From: Leptospira sp. 96542
GTDB taxonomy: Bacteria; Spirochaetota; Leptospiria; Leptospirales; Leptospiraceae
Assembly: GCA_029310945.1 (NCBI GenBank)
Contig: JARJFC010000017.1
Location: forward strand, 1 to 64,000
DNA length: 64,000 nucleotides
Reading direction: 5' to 3'
Of the stretch, positions 18,689 through 28,418 are shown piece by piece. The translations under genes were made by a program, and so were the position numbers. The notes under the pieces are model-generated. The model searched no databases. It was not told the DNA's origin and saw only the letters and a list, made by a program, of their open reading frames with translations. Every line of letters begins with the position of its first letter. The first letter of the stretch is position 1.

Positions 18689-18812
18689 AAAAAGAACTTG
18701 CGGTCATTTTGGCTAGTTTTGACTCGTAATTTCCAATAAAACAAGATATTATTGGACTTGCCTCTTAAGTTCAGGTGGACGATTCCTCGAAAATAGAGAG
18801 TAGAACCCCTAT

Positions 18813-21320
18813 ATGATTACCTCACTTATGATGTTACTCGGTCTTTCGCGCACAGGTGATGAGCTGCAGAAAGTCGGAAATTCTGGTAGCGAAACAGGGG
18901 GAGATGGGCAATTGAGTGCCCGTCAAAAACGTAGGCGCCAAACCCAAAATCCAAACCCGAATGAAGAGACAGGATCTCGTCGGACGCGAGATAAGGACGA
19001 GAAAGAATTACCAGAACCGAAATGGGGCGGGCGTGGAAAGGAGATGCCTTTCCAAACAGACAAAAAAGAATCTGGGAAAGAACCAAGACCATTGTCTGAA
19101 AAACTGGATCCATTGGACTTTGGCCCTCCGGATTCGGAACCAAAACCGGAGAGCCGCGCAAGACGAAAAAAAAATGAAACACCTAAGTCGCTCGCCGATC
19201 TTCCGTTAGGTGATTTTGGTGAGGATTCATCTGATGATGGTGGATCACAATCTGCATCTCGCCCTAAACGACAGAATCCAGATGTTTCGTTCACTGCTGA
19301 TGAAATTATATCCAAAAATTCGAAGTATTCCTTTCATCGTAGACCTCTACTCAATGCGGAAGCTTTGGTGGAAAATGACCAAGTAGAAGAAGCCATTGAA
19401 ATTTTCGAAAGAACGGGAAATAGAATTCCCGACGGGGAAATCCGAAATAAAATCCAAAAGAATATCCAAGATTTAGAAGAGTATTTGGAGGATAATCCCC
19501 CCGCTCCTAAAGAAGGACAAAAAAAAGAAACTGATACTGCAGAAAAAAAGAAACGTGATTCAAAACAAGATCACAAATTACAAGATCCAAATTTTAAACC
19601 AGAACCCAAACTTGATCGGGATCTTTCTGATTTGGTGGGTGCTTTAAAAGAAGTTTCTGATTTATTTGCCGAGTCCATCGCAAGGGCTATCCAATTTGCC
19701 CAGTCCCATCCACCTGCAACTTCTCCTAATCTGGATCCGGGTTTACAACTCCCAGAGTCTAGGCCCCCTCAGAACGGGAACCAAGGAAGTGCACAAAGTG
19801 CGAATCTAACTGCACCACAACCTAATTTTCAGAATGCACCACCCACACCACAAAACATTGGTCAGCAGGGGATTGTCCACCCCGTTGTATACCAATTTTT
19901 GCAATCGGCTCCGCAAAACCAGAACGTTGATGCACAAGGTTTGCAAAACCAAAACCAGTTACTTGGATCACTGAACCAAGGTTTGGTGCAAGGTAGTTTG
20001 CCAGGAGCACCCGGTGTACCAATGAGTCCGCCAGGCTCAGGAATCGTAGGTCCTTTTTACGTACCCCAAGGCAAGGCAGGTGAGGCACGGGGTGAACCTT
20101 CAGTGAGTCTGGAAGACTTAAAAGAAGAAATTCGGAATAGAGATATTTCGGAATTGGATCTTCCGGAAGAAACATTTTTTGGAAGGGAGTGGAAAGGATT
20201 CAAAGACCTTCCCCTTGTTGATCGTAGGTCAGGTGAAGAGAGGCGTAAAAACCAAGATAGGCGTTCCAATGTTGCGGGCAGAAAAGACAGGCGTTCTGGT
20301 GAAGATAGAAGGAAATCAGACCGGTTCAAAGAAAGGGAAGATTTTCTAAAAAATAAGGCTGTCGAAAAATTAGAACACAAAGCCAAACAATTGAAAGAGA
20401 TGGGAGAGGAAGCCTCTCTCAATGATCTTTTAAAACCGTATTTCCCCGACTCACCCTCTCCAAAACTCAACATACCCGAGTTAGATGATTTGCGGGAACC
20501 CATTGGTTTGCCTGAGGCAGAAGAGATCCGCCGTGATAGAAAACCTCCCGTTTCGGAAGACGAATGGTTGGATTCGAAGGAAGACCCTGAGTGGTTTGAC
20601 AAAACGACAAATGCCCTCCGAAAGGAATTAGAGTTACCCGAACCAATCGACCCCAAAACAGATGAGATCATTTCCAAACCATTTGAACCTCCGAAACAAA
20701 AATCAGAAACTGTGATTGAAACTGATGACCCCATCCAAGTGGAACTCACTCCCTTTGGAAGAGTTGAAGATATTAAAATTGGATTGCCTGATGCGGACGA
20801 AGTGTTCCGCGAAAGGCAATCAGGGGAAAAGGAAACTGGTGGTTACAAAGAGCCAGGTTCCAGCCCAAATTTGGAGGATGCAGAACCCCCTGAGATTGAA
20901 ATTGTGGATGGTGACCTGGGGGAGATATCTGACGAAGAAGCTCCTCTTTCTGCCGACGAAATGGCGGAAAAAACCGAAGACGCAGAACCGGAAAAAATCA
21001 TCCACGGTGTTCTCGAATTAAAACCACCAGAAGCAGATGATGCACCCTTTCTCACACTCACTTATGATTTTGGAAAAATTCCTCACGCATTCCGATTGTC
21101 TAAAAACTATTCGATCATGGAATATTCCTATTTCAAATACAAACCAATGTTAATGAAAGCACAAGAGTTTGCTCGTCGCAAGATGTTAAAGAATGCTTTG
21201 AACTATTACCGTGTAATCAAATCCCAAAATATTCCACCTGAACTGCGTAAGATGATCAACAGAAACATCCGTGATATCACCGAGTTTATGGAAAAATTCC
21301 TGATGGCAAAAGGGAATTGA
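18813..21320 (+). CDS. Large disordered protein with duplicated helical hairpin domains
   Basis: This 835-residue protein is mostly hydrophilic and low-complexity: Lys/Glu/Pro-rich early, Gln/Asn/Pro-rich around residues 310-420. Two folded islands, about residues 170-232 and 765-830, are clearly related. Both carry (R/K)P(L/M)L, then an A-rich helix, an IP turn, I..NI.D and an acidic end, like a TPR-type helical pair. Near residues 470-505 it has three DRRS/ERR/DRR repeats. The N-terminus has a short hydrophobic stretch but no convincing signal peptide. No family with a known function is recognised. It has its own promoter region and stands alone. Confidence 0.75.
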   Translation: MITSLMMLLGLSRTGDELQKVGNSGSETGGDGQLSARQKRRRQTQNPNPNEETGSRRTRDKDEKELPEPKWGGRGKEMPFQTDKKESGKEPRPLSEKLDPLDFGPPDSEPKPESRARRKKNETPKSLADLPLGDFGEDSSDDGGSQSASRPKRQNPDVSFTADEIISKNSKYSFHRRPLLNAEALVENDQVEEAIEIFERTGNRIPDGEIRNKIQKNIQDLEEYLEDNPPAPKEGQKKETDTAEKKKRDSKQDHKLQDPNFKPEPKLDRDLSDLVGALKEVSDLFAESIARAIQFAQSHPPATSPNLDPGLQLPESRPPQNGNQGSAQSANLTAPQPNFQNAPPTPQNIGQQGIVHPVVYQFLQSAPQNQNVDAQGLQNQNQLLGSLNQGLVQGSLPGAPGVPMSPPGSGIVGPFYVPQGKAGEARGEPSVSLEDLKEEIRNRDISELDLPEETFFGREWKGFKDLPLVDRRSGEERRKNQDRRSNVAGRKDRRSGEDRRKSDRFKEREDFLKNKAVEKLEHKAKQLKEMGEEASLNDLLKPYFPDSPSPKLNIPELDDLREPIGLPEAEEIRRDRKPPVSEDEWLDSKEDPEWFDKTTNALRKELELPEPIDPKTDEIISKPFEPPKQKSETVIETDDPIQVELTPFGRVEDIKIGLPDADEVFRERQSGEKETGGYKEPGSSPNLEDAEPPEIEIVDGDLGEISDEEAPLSADEMAEKTEDAEPEKIIHGVLELKPPEADDAPFLTLTYDFGKIPHAFRLSKNYSIMEYSYFKYKPMLMKAQEFARRKMLKNALNYYRVIKSQNIPPELRKMINRNIRDITEFMEKFLMAKGN

Positions 21321-21505
21321 AATTGACAACAAATCAAAACGAGAACAGTCTAATATAAACACGGGGGAGGACGAATCCGATGAGACTGCGAAACCAAAAC
21401 AAATAGGCGAGCAAATTTAAAACCCATCCAAATTTAACATATCTAGCCGTTTTCACGGACAAGGCATGCTCACCTATTTTTTACCTGAAAATTTTAGGAG
21501 AGTTT

Positions 21506-23014
21506 ATGCAAAATCATATATCCATAGAAAGTTTAAGTTTTCGTTACGAATCTTCTTCTGAACCTCTATTCCAAAACTTGGATCTACACTTCGCACCTGG
21601 TTGGACAGCCATCGTAGGCAAAAATGGAAGTGGTAAATCCACCCTTGCAAAAATGATTTTGGGAGAAATCTTTCCAGATTCTGGAAAGGTAATAGGAAAT
21701 ACAAACGTTTGTTATGTATCGCAGGAATCAGAAATCTCTTATGGTGATTTGGAAGATTTTATTTACGATGGTTCCAATACTACCGGGTATTGGAAGAACC
21801 TCTTAAATGTAAAAATACAAAATACAAATGAATTCGAATTTTTAAGTTATGGTGAAAGGCGAAGGGTGATACTTGCTCGTGCCTTCGCAAAAAACTCGTC
21901 TATATTGATTTTGGATGAACCTACAAACCATTTGGATTTTGAATCTGTAAAACTAATCCAGAAAACAATTTTGCAATACAGAGGTGTGGGGATTCTCATT
22001 AGTCACGACAGATATTTGTTAGATGAAGTTGCTAACTCTTGCGTATTTCTAAGTAAAAATTTTTCTTCTCAAAGGCCAGGAAATTATTCGGCAGGCAAAC
22101 AAGAAATGGAAAGGGAAACAAATGAACGGGTAAAAAATTGGCAAGAAGCTAAATTAGAACGGAAAAAACTAGAAGCTGAACTCTTTCGTCGGAGGGAGGA
22201 TGCAAGTCTTTCGCATAAACATAGATCCAAAAAAGGTTTGGATCTACATGACCATGATGGTCGTCATAAAAAAAATCTTGCGAGGGTTACGGGAAAAGAC
22301 GGGCAAGCAGGTCGGTTGAAAAAACAACTTGATAAAAGAACCGAACACTCTGTCCATAAAGAAGAATCCTTGTTTGTTATCCTACCCGAAAAAGAAAATA
22401 TTGGTTTGGTTTGGAAAACAAAACCATCCAAACGAAACAATTTTTTCCATTGGGAAAAAAGATTGATTCCGTTTGGATTTGCTGATTTAAAAATAGAAAA
22501 TCCAATCCTCATCAAATCGAATGCGAAAATTGGCATTTCTGGTACAAACGGTTCGGGGAAATCTTCCTTACTTAGATTTTTGCAAAAAGTAATTCTGGAA
22601 AAAAAAATTCCACATTTATACCTTCCTCAAGAATTTTCGGAAATAGAATTGAAAACGATGAAGAGTGAGTTTCAAAGTTATTCTCCCGAAAAGAGGGCTC
22701 GGGTGCTTGCGGGGTTCCATCGGCTTGGGAGTGACCCAAAACGATTTTCTGAATCGGAAGACTTTAGTCCAGGGGAATGGAAAAAACTTTTCCTTTCCAT
22801 TCATTTGGAATCTGAACCCGAAATCATTCTGTTAGATGAACCCACAAACCACCTCGACATCCTTTCTGTGGAGGCTTTGGAATCATCACTTTCTGTTCTC
22901 GGTACGCCTTTTGTCTTCGTGAGCCATGACAGAAGATTTTTGCTGTCCGTAGCAGAAGAAGAATGGATTTTGGAAAACTGGGTACTGACCCAAAAACATC
23001 TGGACAGAATCTAA
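21506..23014 (+). CDS. ABC-F family ATPase
   Basis: Two ABC ATPase domains in one chain without membrane segments, the layout of ribosome-acting ABC-F proteins. Domain 1 has GKNGSGKS (38-45), LSYGE (113-117) and [11 protein letters not shown] (134-144). Domain 2 has GTNGSGKSS near residue 346, SPGEW near 420 and a second [10 protein letters not shown] long charged linker, about residues 190-280, separates them. A good AGGAGAG precedes ATG 21506. Whether it assists translation or gives antibiotic protection cannot be told from sequence. The promoter of the next gene lies in its last codons and the adjoining gap. Confidence 0.9.
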   Translation: MQNHISIESLSFRYESSSEPLFQNLDLHFAPGWTAIVGKNGSGKSTLAKMILGEIFPDSGKVIGNTNVCYVSQESEISYGDLEDFIYDGSNTTGYWKNLLNVKIQNTNEFEFLSYGERRRVILARAFAKNSSILILDEPTNHLDFESVKLIQKTILQYRGVGILISHDRYLLDEVANSCVFLSKNFSSQRPGNYSAGKQEMERETNERVKNWQEAKLERKKLEAELFRRREDASLSHKHRSKKGLDLHDHDGRHKKNLARVTGKDGQAGRLKKQLDKRTEHSVHKEESLFVILPEKENIGLVWKTKPSKRNNFFHWEKRLIPFGFADLKIENPILIKSNAKIGISGTNGSGKSSLLRFLQKVILEKKIPHLYLPQEFSEIELKTMKSEFQSYSPEKRARVLAGFHRLGSDPKRFSESEDFSPGEWKKLFLSIHLESEPEIILLDEPTNHLDILSVEALESSLSVLGTPFVFVSHDRRFLLSVAEEEWILENWVLTQKHLDRI

Positions 23015-23030
23015 GTCTAATGTTTAGAAT
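23001..23030 (+). promoter_or_regulatory. Sigma-70-type promoter of the peroxiredoxin gene
   Basis: TGGACA (23001-23006) and TAGAAT (23025-23030) each match the consensus at five of six positions and are 18 bases apart. Transcription would start about 10-15 bases before ATG 23050, leaving a short leader with the ribosome-binding site AAGGAG. Confidence 0.6.
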
Positions 23031-23038
23031 AATTCTAA
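23024..23038. promoter_or_regulatory. PerR/Fur-type operator (7-1-7 inverted repeat)
   Basis: TTAGAAT-A-ATTCTAA is a perfect 7-1-7 inverted repeat. It differs from the classical Per box (TTATAAT-N-ATTATAA) only at one symmetric position in each arm. It covers the -10 element of the peroxiredoxin promoter and ends just before the start codon region, so a bound repressor would block transcription. Leptospira are known to encode PerR. Confidence 0.7.
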
Positions 23039-23049
23039 GGAGTGAATCT

Positions 23050-23643
23050 ATGCCACAAGTAACATCACATGCCCCTGACTTCAAAGCAACAGCAGTCATT
23101 GGCGAATCTTTCAAAGAAATCAAATTATCTGATTATAAAGGAAAATGGGTGGTTTTGTTTTTTTACCCACTTGATTTTACATTCGTTTGCCCAACGGAAA
23201 TCATTGAATACGATGCCAAACTTGAAGAATTCAAAAAAATTGGAGCGGAAGTATTGGGTGTTTCGATTGACAGCGAATTTTCACACTTGGCTTGGAAAAA
23301 AACTCCGAAAAAAGAGGGTGGGATTGGTGACATCAAATACCCGTTAATTGCTGATAAAACCAAAGAAATTGCGAAATCGTTCGGTGTTCTCATTGAATCT
23401 GGTCCCGATGCAGGTGTGGCTCTCCGTGGAACTTTCATCATCGATCCAAATGGAATCATCAGACAAGCAACTGTGAATGACCTTCCTGTTGGGCGTAATA
23501 TTGAAGAAGCAATTCGCCTGATCAAAGCATTTCAATTTGTAGAGAAACATGGTGAAGTTTGCCCTGCGAACTGGAACGAAGGACAAAAAACCATGAAAGC
23601 GGATCCTACTGGATCAAAAGAATATTTTTCGAGTGTAAACTAA
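23050..23643 (+). CDS. ahpC: Typical 2-Cys peroxiredoxin (AhpC/Prx1)
   Basis: It reduces hydrogen peroxide and organic peroxides. The peroxidatic cysteine is in FTFVCPTE (C47) and the resolving cysteine in EVCPANW (C171). It also has a GGIG motif (90-93) and a C-terminal YF (192-193), the pair that makes some peroxiredoxins prone to overoxidation. Length is 197 residues from ATG 23050, which has AAGGAG at good spacing; the frame stays open upstream but only through the neighbouring gene. A PerR-like box overlaps the promoter. The next gene, sufB, begins 45 bases later. Confidence 0.95.
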   Translation: MPQVTSHAPDFKATAVIGESFKEIKLSDYKGKWVVLFFYPLDFTFVCPTEIIEYDAKLEEFKKIGAEVLGVSIDSEFSHLAWKKTPKKEGGIGDIKYPLIADKTKEIAKSFGVLIESGPDAGVALRGTFIIDPNGIIRQATVNDLPVGRNIEEAIRLIKAFQFVEKHGEVCPANWNEGQKTMKADPTGSKEYFSSVN

Positions 23644-23688
23644 CGGAAGTTTGCAGCTAAAAAATACAATTTAAACAAAGTAGAAAAA

Positions 23689-25080
23689 ATGGAAACAACC
23701 TTACAGAAAGACGAAAATAAGTTTTTTAAGCCGGATAATTTTCCGAAGGGGCTTACCCGTAAGGTTGTTGAGTCCATTTCTGCAATTAAAAATGAACCTA
23801 GTTGGCTTGCGGAATTTCGCCTCAAAGCCTTTGATGTTTACGAATCAAAACCAATGCCAACCTGGGGTTTTATTCCGCAGTTCCAAATCAATATCGATGA
23901 CTATGTTCATTATGTTGGTTCCAATCAGAAAAAGAAAAAATCTTGGGACGAAGTGGATCCTGAAATTTTACGAAGTTTCGAAAAACTAGGAATCCCTGAA
24001 CACGAACGTAAGTATCTTGCGGGCATCGAAACAATGAACGATTCTGAAACTATTTATGCGAATGTCAAAAAAGAACTCACAGATTTAGGAATTATATTTT
24101 GCGACATTGACACAGCCATAAAAGAATACCCCGAACTTGTTCGTGAGTATTTGGGTACGGTTGTGACCATTGGTGATAATAAATTTTCGGCACTCAACTC
24201 CTGTGTGTTTAGTGGCGGGTCATTTGCATATATTCCCAAAGGTGTGAAAACACCGATGCCCTTACAGGCTTACTTTAAGGTAACTGCCGCTAGTTCTGGT
24301 CAATACGAAAGAACTCTACTCATTGCAGACGAAGATTCACATTTGGAATACAGCGAAGGTTGTACTTCAGTGCAGGACAAGGGAACTAATTTTCATACAG
24401 CGGTAGTGGAACTAGTTGCGAAAAAAAATTCTAAGATATTTTATACCACCATACAAAACTGGAAAAAAAACATGTACAATTGGACCGTAAAACGAGGGAT
24501 ATGTGGTGAAAGCGCACATATAACTTGGACTGATTGTAATATAGGTGCAAACACAATCAAATACCCTGGTATCATTTTACAGGGTGATCATTCTACGGGT
24601 GATGTATTATCTCTCGCATTTGCGGGCAATGGACAAGTGCAGGATACGGGTGCTCGGATCATCCATGTGGGAAAAAATACCCGTTCCAATGTACTAGCAA
24701 AGGGTGTAGCCTTAGACGGTGGGGTCAATTCATACCGAGGTCTTGTGAAATTTGAACCATCAAGTAAAGGTTCTTATAGTCATATCAAATGTGATGGACT
24801 GATGATGGACAATCGTTCTCAATCCCATGCTTACCCTTATAACGATGTATCGGGGGAAGATGGCAGTTTGAATTATGAAGCCACTGTTTCCAAAATCGAC
24901 GATGACCAACTCTTTTACCTCCAGTCGAGAGGGTTATCGGAAGATGATGCAAAATTACTCATCATCAATGGATTTTGTGAAGGAGTGACCAAACATTTGG
25001 ATGTGGAATATTCTGTGGAAATGACAAAACTCATCCGTATGATTTTGGAAGATGGAAAGGTAATTGCCGAAACAAACTAA
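23689..25080 (+). CDS. sufB: Fe-S cluster assembly scaffold SufB
   Basis: This 463-residue protein matches SufB through motifs such as [21 protein letters not shown] and the conserved C-terminal [17 protein letters not shown]. SufB acts with SufC and SufD to build Fe-S clusters, but no sufC, sufD or sufS lies next door. The upstream neighbour is ahpC, and a shared peroxide-responsive transcript is plausible because Fe-S clusters are damaged by peroxide. From memory, an ahpC-sufB pair is also found in pathogenic Leptospira. No strong ribosome-binding site is visible. Confidence 0.94.
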   Translation: METTLQKDENKFFKPDNFPKGLTRKVVESISAIKNEPSWLAEFRLKAFDVYESKPMPTWGFIPQFQINIDDYVHYVGSNQKKKKSWDEVDPEILRSFEKLGIPEHERKYLAGIETMNDSETIYANVKKELTDLGIIFCDIDTAIKEYPELVREYLGTVVTIGDNKFSALNSCVFSGGSFAYIPKGVKTPMPLQAYFKVTAASSGQYERTLLIADEDSHLEYSEGCTSVQDKGTNFHTAVVELVAKKNSKIFYTTIQNWKKNMYNWTVKRGICGESAHITWTDCNIGANTIKYPGIILQGDHSTGDVLSLAFAGNGQVQDTGARIIHVGKNTRSNVLAKGVALDGGVNSYRGLVKFEPSSKGSYSHIKCDGLMMDNRSQSHAYPYNDVSGEDGSLNYEATVSKIDDDQLFYLQSRGLSEDDAKLLIINGFCEGVTKHLDVEYSVEMTKLIRMILEDGKVIAETN

Positions 25081-25145
25081 TCGTTCATTCATTTTTAAGC
25101 ATTTAGTAATGAATCCATCGTTTTTTGATTGCCCGATACAAACAT

Positions 25146-25174
25146 AGACTGGTAGTCTTAGGGAGTAAACTCCC
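25146..25174 (+). promoter_or_regulatory. Two small hairpins, the second masking the ribosome-binding site
   Basis: AGACT (25146-25150) pairs with AGTCT (25154-25158). GGGAG (25161-25165) pairs with CTCCC (25170-25174) over a TAAA loop. The second stem ends directly at ATG 25175 and contains the likely Shine-Dalgarno GGGAG, so translation of the following gene may be limited by the fold. Confidence 0.5.
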
Positions 25175-26413
25175 ATGAACAAGTTCAAATATTTAATCTT
25201 AATTTTATCCATGGTTTCTTTCGTGTCTTGTGAAGACATCGGAAGAACTTTTATGAAAACATTCTCTCGTAAATACGAAACAACAGGGGATGTGCTGGGT
25301 TCTAAACCTATTTTTATCAGTGCAGATGTGAGTCGAAAACAAGTGAGTATCGCCTTACAGGAAGTTGTCAAAACAAAAGAACCAACAGACATTCAGTTCC
25401 CACCAGGAGATTCTCCATTTTTGTTTGTTTTGGAAAAATCAGGCAATCTTATTTTATTTGATCGTCAATCTAAAGTTAAACGAGTTTTGCATACATGGGT
25501 TGTGCTTACCGATAGCGAAGAGGGTCTGCTTGGGTTATCTTTCCACCCTAGTTATCCGAAAGAACCGAAAGCTTATGTAAATTATGTTAAGGAAATTGGT
25601 AAAAAAGATCATACAGTTGTTTCTGAAATTTTGATCCAAAACCCCAGCAATTTTGAAGCTATGAAAGTGACGAATGAAAGGGTATTACTTTCTATAGAAC
25701 AACCCTATCCCAACCATAACGCTGGTCAATTGGTGTTTGGTCCGGATGGGTTTTTATACATTGGCCTTGGGGACGGGGGTTTGCGTGCTGATCCAAAAGC
25801 TAATGGGCAAAATCCCTCCACCTTGCTTGGTTCGATGTTGCGCATTGATACTCGTCCTGATATTGCAAATAAACGAGAATATTCTATCCCCAAAGACAAT
25901 CCATTCATTGGAAAAAAAGGCCACAAAGAAGAAATTTTTGCCTATGGAATTCGTAACCCATGGAGGTTTAGTTTTGCACCTGATGGGCGTTTGGTTGTTG
26001 CTGACGTAGGCCAAGACAAATACGAAGAGTTGGATATACTTGAGGCTGGTAAAAACTATGGATGGAACCAAACTGAAGGTTTTCATTGTTTTATTGATGA
26101 TTGTAATGTAAATTTGTATACAAAACCTTTTTATGAATATGGTAGAGAGGAAGGTCAATCCATCACTGGAGGATACGTTTATACAGGTTCCGAAATTTCG
26201 GAGTTAAAAGGTAAATACGTATTTGGTGACTTTATCCAAGGTAAAATTTGGGCATTAACTTTGCCTAAACCAGGAGAAAATGGCCCGGTGACAGAAGTAA
26301 TGAGCCTCGGTAAGTGGAACCTACTCATTTCGACGTTCGGTCGGGATGCGGAAGGAGATCTATTTGTGGCTGACTATCAAACTGGTAAAATTTTTAAAAT
26401 CGTAAAACCATAA
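25175..26413 (+). CDS. PQQ-dependent sugar dehydrogenase-like lipoprotein (GSDH family)
   Basis: A 412-residue beta-propeller protein with a lipoprotein signal ending VSFVSCEDI. Motifs of the glucose/sorbosone dehydrogenase family are present: LLGLSFHPSY, PNHNAGQLVFGPDGFLYIGL, GDGG, RNPWRFSF and GGYVY. These enzymes oxidise sugars using PQQ in the periplasm. Whether the cofactor is made or scavenged here is not shown by the window. The gene starts at ATG 25175 after a hairpin-masked ribosome-binding site. Confidence 0.88.
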   Translation: MNKFKYLILILSMVSFVSCEDIGRTFMKTFSRKYETTGDVLGSKPIFISADVSRKQVSIALQEVVKTKEPTDIQFPPGDSPFLFVLEKSGNLILFDRQSKVKRVLHTWVVLTDSEEGLLGLSFHPSYPKEPKAYVNYVKEIGKKDHTVVSEILIQNPSNFEAMKVTNERVLLSIEQPYPNHNAGQLVFGPDGFLYIGLGDGGLRADPKANGQNPSTLLGSMLRIDTRPDIANKREYSIPKDNPFIGKKGHKEEIFAYGIRNPWRFSFAPDGRLVVADVGQDKYEELDILEAGKNYGWNQTEGFHCFIDDCNVNLYTKPFYEYGREEGQSITGGYVYTGSEISELKGKYVFGDFIQGKIWALTLPKPGENGPVTEVMSLGKWNLLISTFGRDAEGDLFVADYQTGKIFKIVKP

Positions 26414-26423
26414 GTAGCTCAAG

Positions 26424-28418
26424 ATGAAAACAATATTATCCCGATTACCGTTCTATGTACGGTTCCATTTGGTTTTGGGCACTCTTGGTTTATTTTTTTT
26501 GACAATCTACCGAGTTGCCTTCTTTTCGATGTACTCCTACCGAATGACAGACAAATCATTTTGGATTGTAATGAAGGCGTTTTTAAAGGGAGTGCGGTTT
26601 GATATTTCCGTACTCTCTATCCTACTTGGTTTTAGTTTGGTTTACTCTTCGTTACATTTTTTGAATCGGAGTAAAATCTACCGAGCTGTTTGGCGAACCC
26701 TCCCCATTGTTTTTGTCATCCTACTTTTGTTTTTACTCATTGCCGATTTGATCTATTACGAAAACGGAAATAAACATTTGGGTTATGAAGCATTTGCCTA
26801 CCTGGGATTGGAAATGTTTCCACTCATTGGTTCTGCCTTTGCACAAAATCCATTATTTTTTTTGTTTGGACTTCTGGTCATTGCGCTCATTAGTTTTGGT
26901 ATTTATAAATTCCAAAGGCGCTTCCCTTACACCCATACCAGTTTACATTACGGTTGGGCAAGTTTCCAATTTTTACTCATTTTGGCTTTGGTCATTCTTG
27001 GAATTCGGGGCGGGATCCAAACAAGTCCCCTTCGAAATAGTGACGCCATCATCACGAAGGAAACAATCACAAACGATTTGGTTTTGAATCCTGGATTCAC
27101 TGTCATCACCGATCTGAAGATGACAAAGGTTGACAAACGTCATGTGATGGCATTGAACGTCGCATCGAAACTTGTCCAGGAAAAGGTATCGTATTCGGGT
27201 GCGGAATTTGTCAGTTCCGAATACCCGCTTCTCCGTAGAACAACCGTTCAATCTTCAAAACCACTTCCGAATATCATTGTGATTGTCCTAGAAGGTTGGA
27301 CAGGTAAGTTCATCGATATCATAGGTGATGGAAAAGTCGAAGGTAAAGAAGTGACCCCGCACTTCAATAAACTCATCCGCCAAGGAATGTTCTTTCAGAA
27401 TTTTTTTGCAAGTGGGGGGAGGACAACAAATGGTCTCATGGCGCTTATGGGTGGAATTCCCGATAGGCCGGGTCTCACTGCTGTGCGAACTCCACAAATC
27501 CTAAACCGATTTTCAGGTCTTGGAAATATAGCAAAAACCATAGGTTATGATACTTTGTTTGTCACCGGAACCGACCTGAGTTTTAATAATAAAGGTAGCA
27601 TTATGTATCATTGGGGTTTTGATACTTTGGTAGGCAAACAAGAGTTAGAAAAAAATCCTGAATACAAAACTGGACCTTGGAGTTATTTGGACGAGTCCTC
27701 ATTGGATGCTATGCACAAACGACTTTTGGAAGTAAAAAAAGACAAACCGATTGTTTCTGTCATTCATACGGGAACCACTCATTATCCGTACAAAGTGCCC
27801 GAAGAAAAATTTAGATTGTTTGGTAGTGACACACAGGATAGCGAATACTTAAATGTTTTGTATTATGCTGATTTTGCTTTGAAAGAGTATTTGGATAAAG
27901 CAAAAACTGCTCCTTATTTTAAAGATAGTATTTTCTTTTTTGTATCTGACCATTCACACCACAGATTTTTAAATTATTATGAAGATCGAAATGTTCCCTT
28001 TCTCATTTATGCGCCTGGCAGAATCAAACCTGAAATCAGAAAAGATATTACATCTCAATTGGATCTTATCCCAACCATTTTAGGATTTTTGGAACGGGAA
28101 GTGTATTTCAGTGTTATAGGTCGTGACCTTCGGCAAGTTAAAGGTGATTCGGCCTATTTTGCTTATGGGAATATTTTTGGTTGGATCGAAGACGATTTTT
28201 TATACTACCAATCAGTGCAAGGTGGAGTAGGTGAAACCAAAACCATCAAACCACCGTTTATTGACATTGGCCTTTGTTATCAAAACATAAAACTATGTGA
28301 AAAACATTCCAATTTTACAAAGGCTTATCTGAATTTAGGGGATGAACTTTTAAAATCGAACAAACTGTTTCCCTCAGAAACAGTTTTGTCCGAAATTAAA
28401 TCTAGTACCAAGAATTAG
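26424..28418 (+). CDS. LTA synthase-family sulfatase-fold phosphotransferase
   Basis: A 664-residue protein with about five N-terminal membrane segments (residues 15-200) and an extracytoplasmic alkaline-phosphatase-like domain. The latter has PNIIVIVLEGW, the nucleophile region SGGRTTNG (T334/T335) and the metal site SDHSHH. LtaS/MdoB-type enzymes move phosphoglycerol or similar groups onto envelope glycans. In a Gram-negative-type spirochaete the acceptor is more likely a lipid or glucan than lipoteichoic acid. Its end overlaps the convergent hydroxylase gene by 17 bases. Confidence 0.85.
   Translation: MKTILSRLPFYVRFHLVLGTLGLFFLTIYRVAFFSMYSYRMTDKSFWIVMKAFLKGVRFDISVLSILLGFSLVYSSLHFLNRSKIYRAVWRTLPIVFVILLLFLLIADLIYYENGNKHLGYEAFAYLGLEMFPLIGSAFAQNPLFFLFGLLVIALISFGIYKFQRRFPYTHTSLHYGWASFQFLLILALVILGIRGGIQTSPLRNSDAIITKETITNDLVLNPGFTVITDLKMTKVDKRHVMALNVASKLVQEKVSYSGAEFVSSEYPLLRRTTVQSSKPLPNIIVIVLEGWTGKFIDIIGDGKVEGKEVTPHFNKLIRQGMFFQNFFASGGRTTNGLMALMGGIPDRPGLTAVRTPQILNRFSGLGNIAKTIGYDTLFVTGTDLSFNNKGSIMYHWGFDTLVGKQELEKNPEYKTGPWSYLDESSLDAMHKRLLEVKKDKPIVSVIHTGTTHYPYKVPEEKFRLFGSDTQDSEYLNVLYYADFALKEYLDKAKTAPYFKDSIFFFVSDHSHHRFLNYYEDRNVPFLIYAPGRIKPEIRKDITSQLDLIPTILGFLEREVYFSVIGRDLRQVKGDSAYFAYGNIFGWIEDDFLYYQSVQGGVGETKTIKPPFIDIGLCYQNIKLCEKHSNFTKAYLNLGDELLKSNKLFPSETVLSEIKSSTKN

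Noticed and set aside
18720..18770. Possible promoter and CCAATA/TATTGG inverted repeat before the disordered-protein gene
   Set aside because: Hexamers match poorly and the repeat is too short to call.
20057..20749. 230-residue minus-strand frame opposite the disordered protein
   Set aside because: Ser/Phe/Leu-rich shadow of a low-complexity gene with no independent support.
21323..21356. TTGACA ... TAATAT promoter upstream of the ABC-F gene
   Set aside because: Spacing of 22 bases is too long for a sigma-70 promoter.
21380..21406. Eight-codon frame after a GGGGGAGGA ahead of the ABC-F gene, possible leader peptide
   Set aside because: No attenuator hairpins or regulatory codon run follows, so a leader-peptide role cannot be supported.
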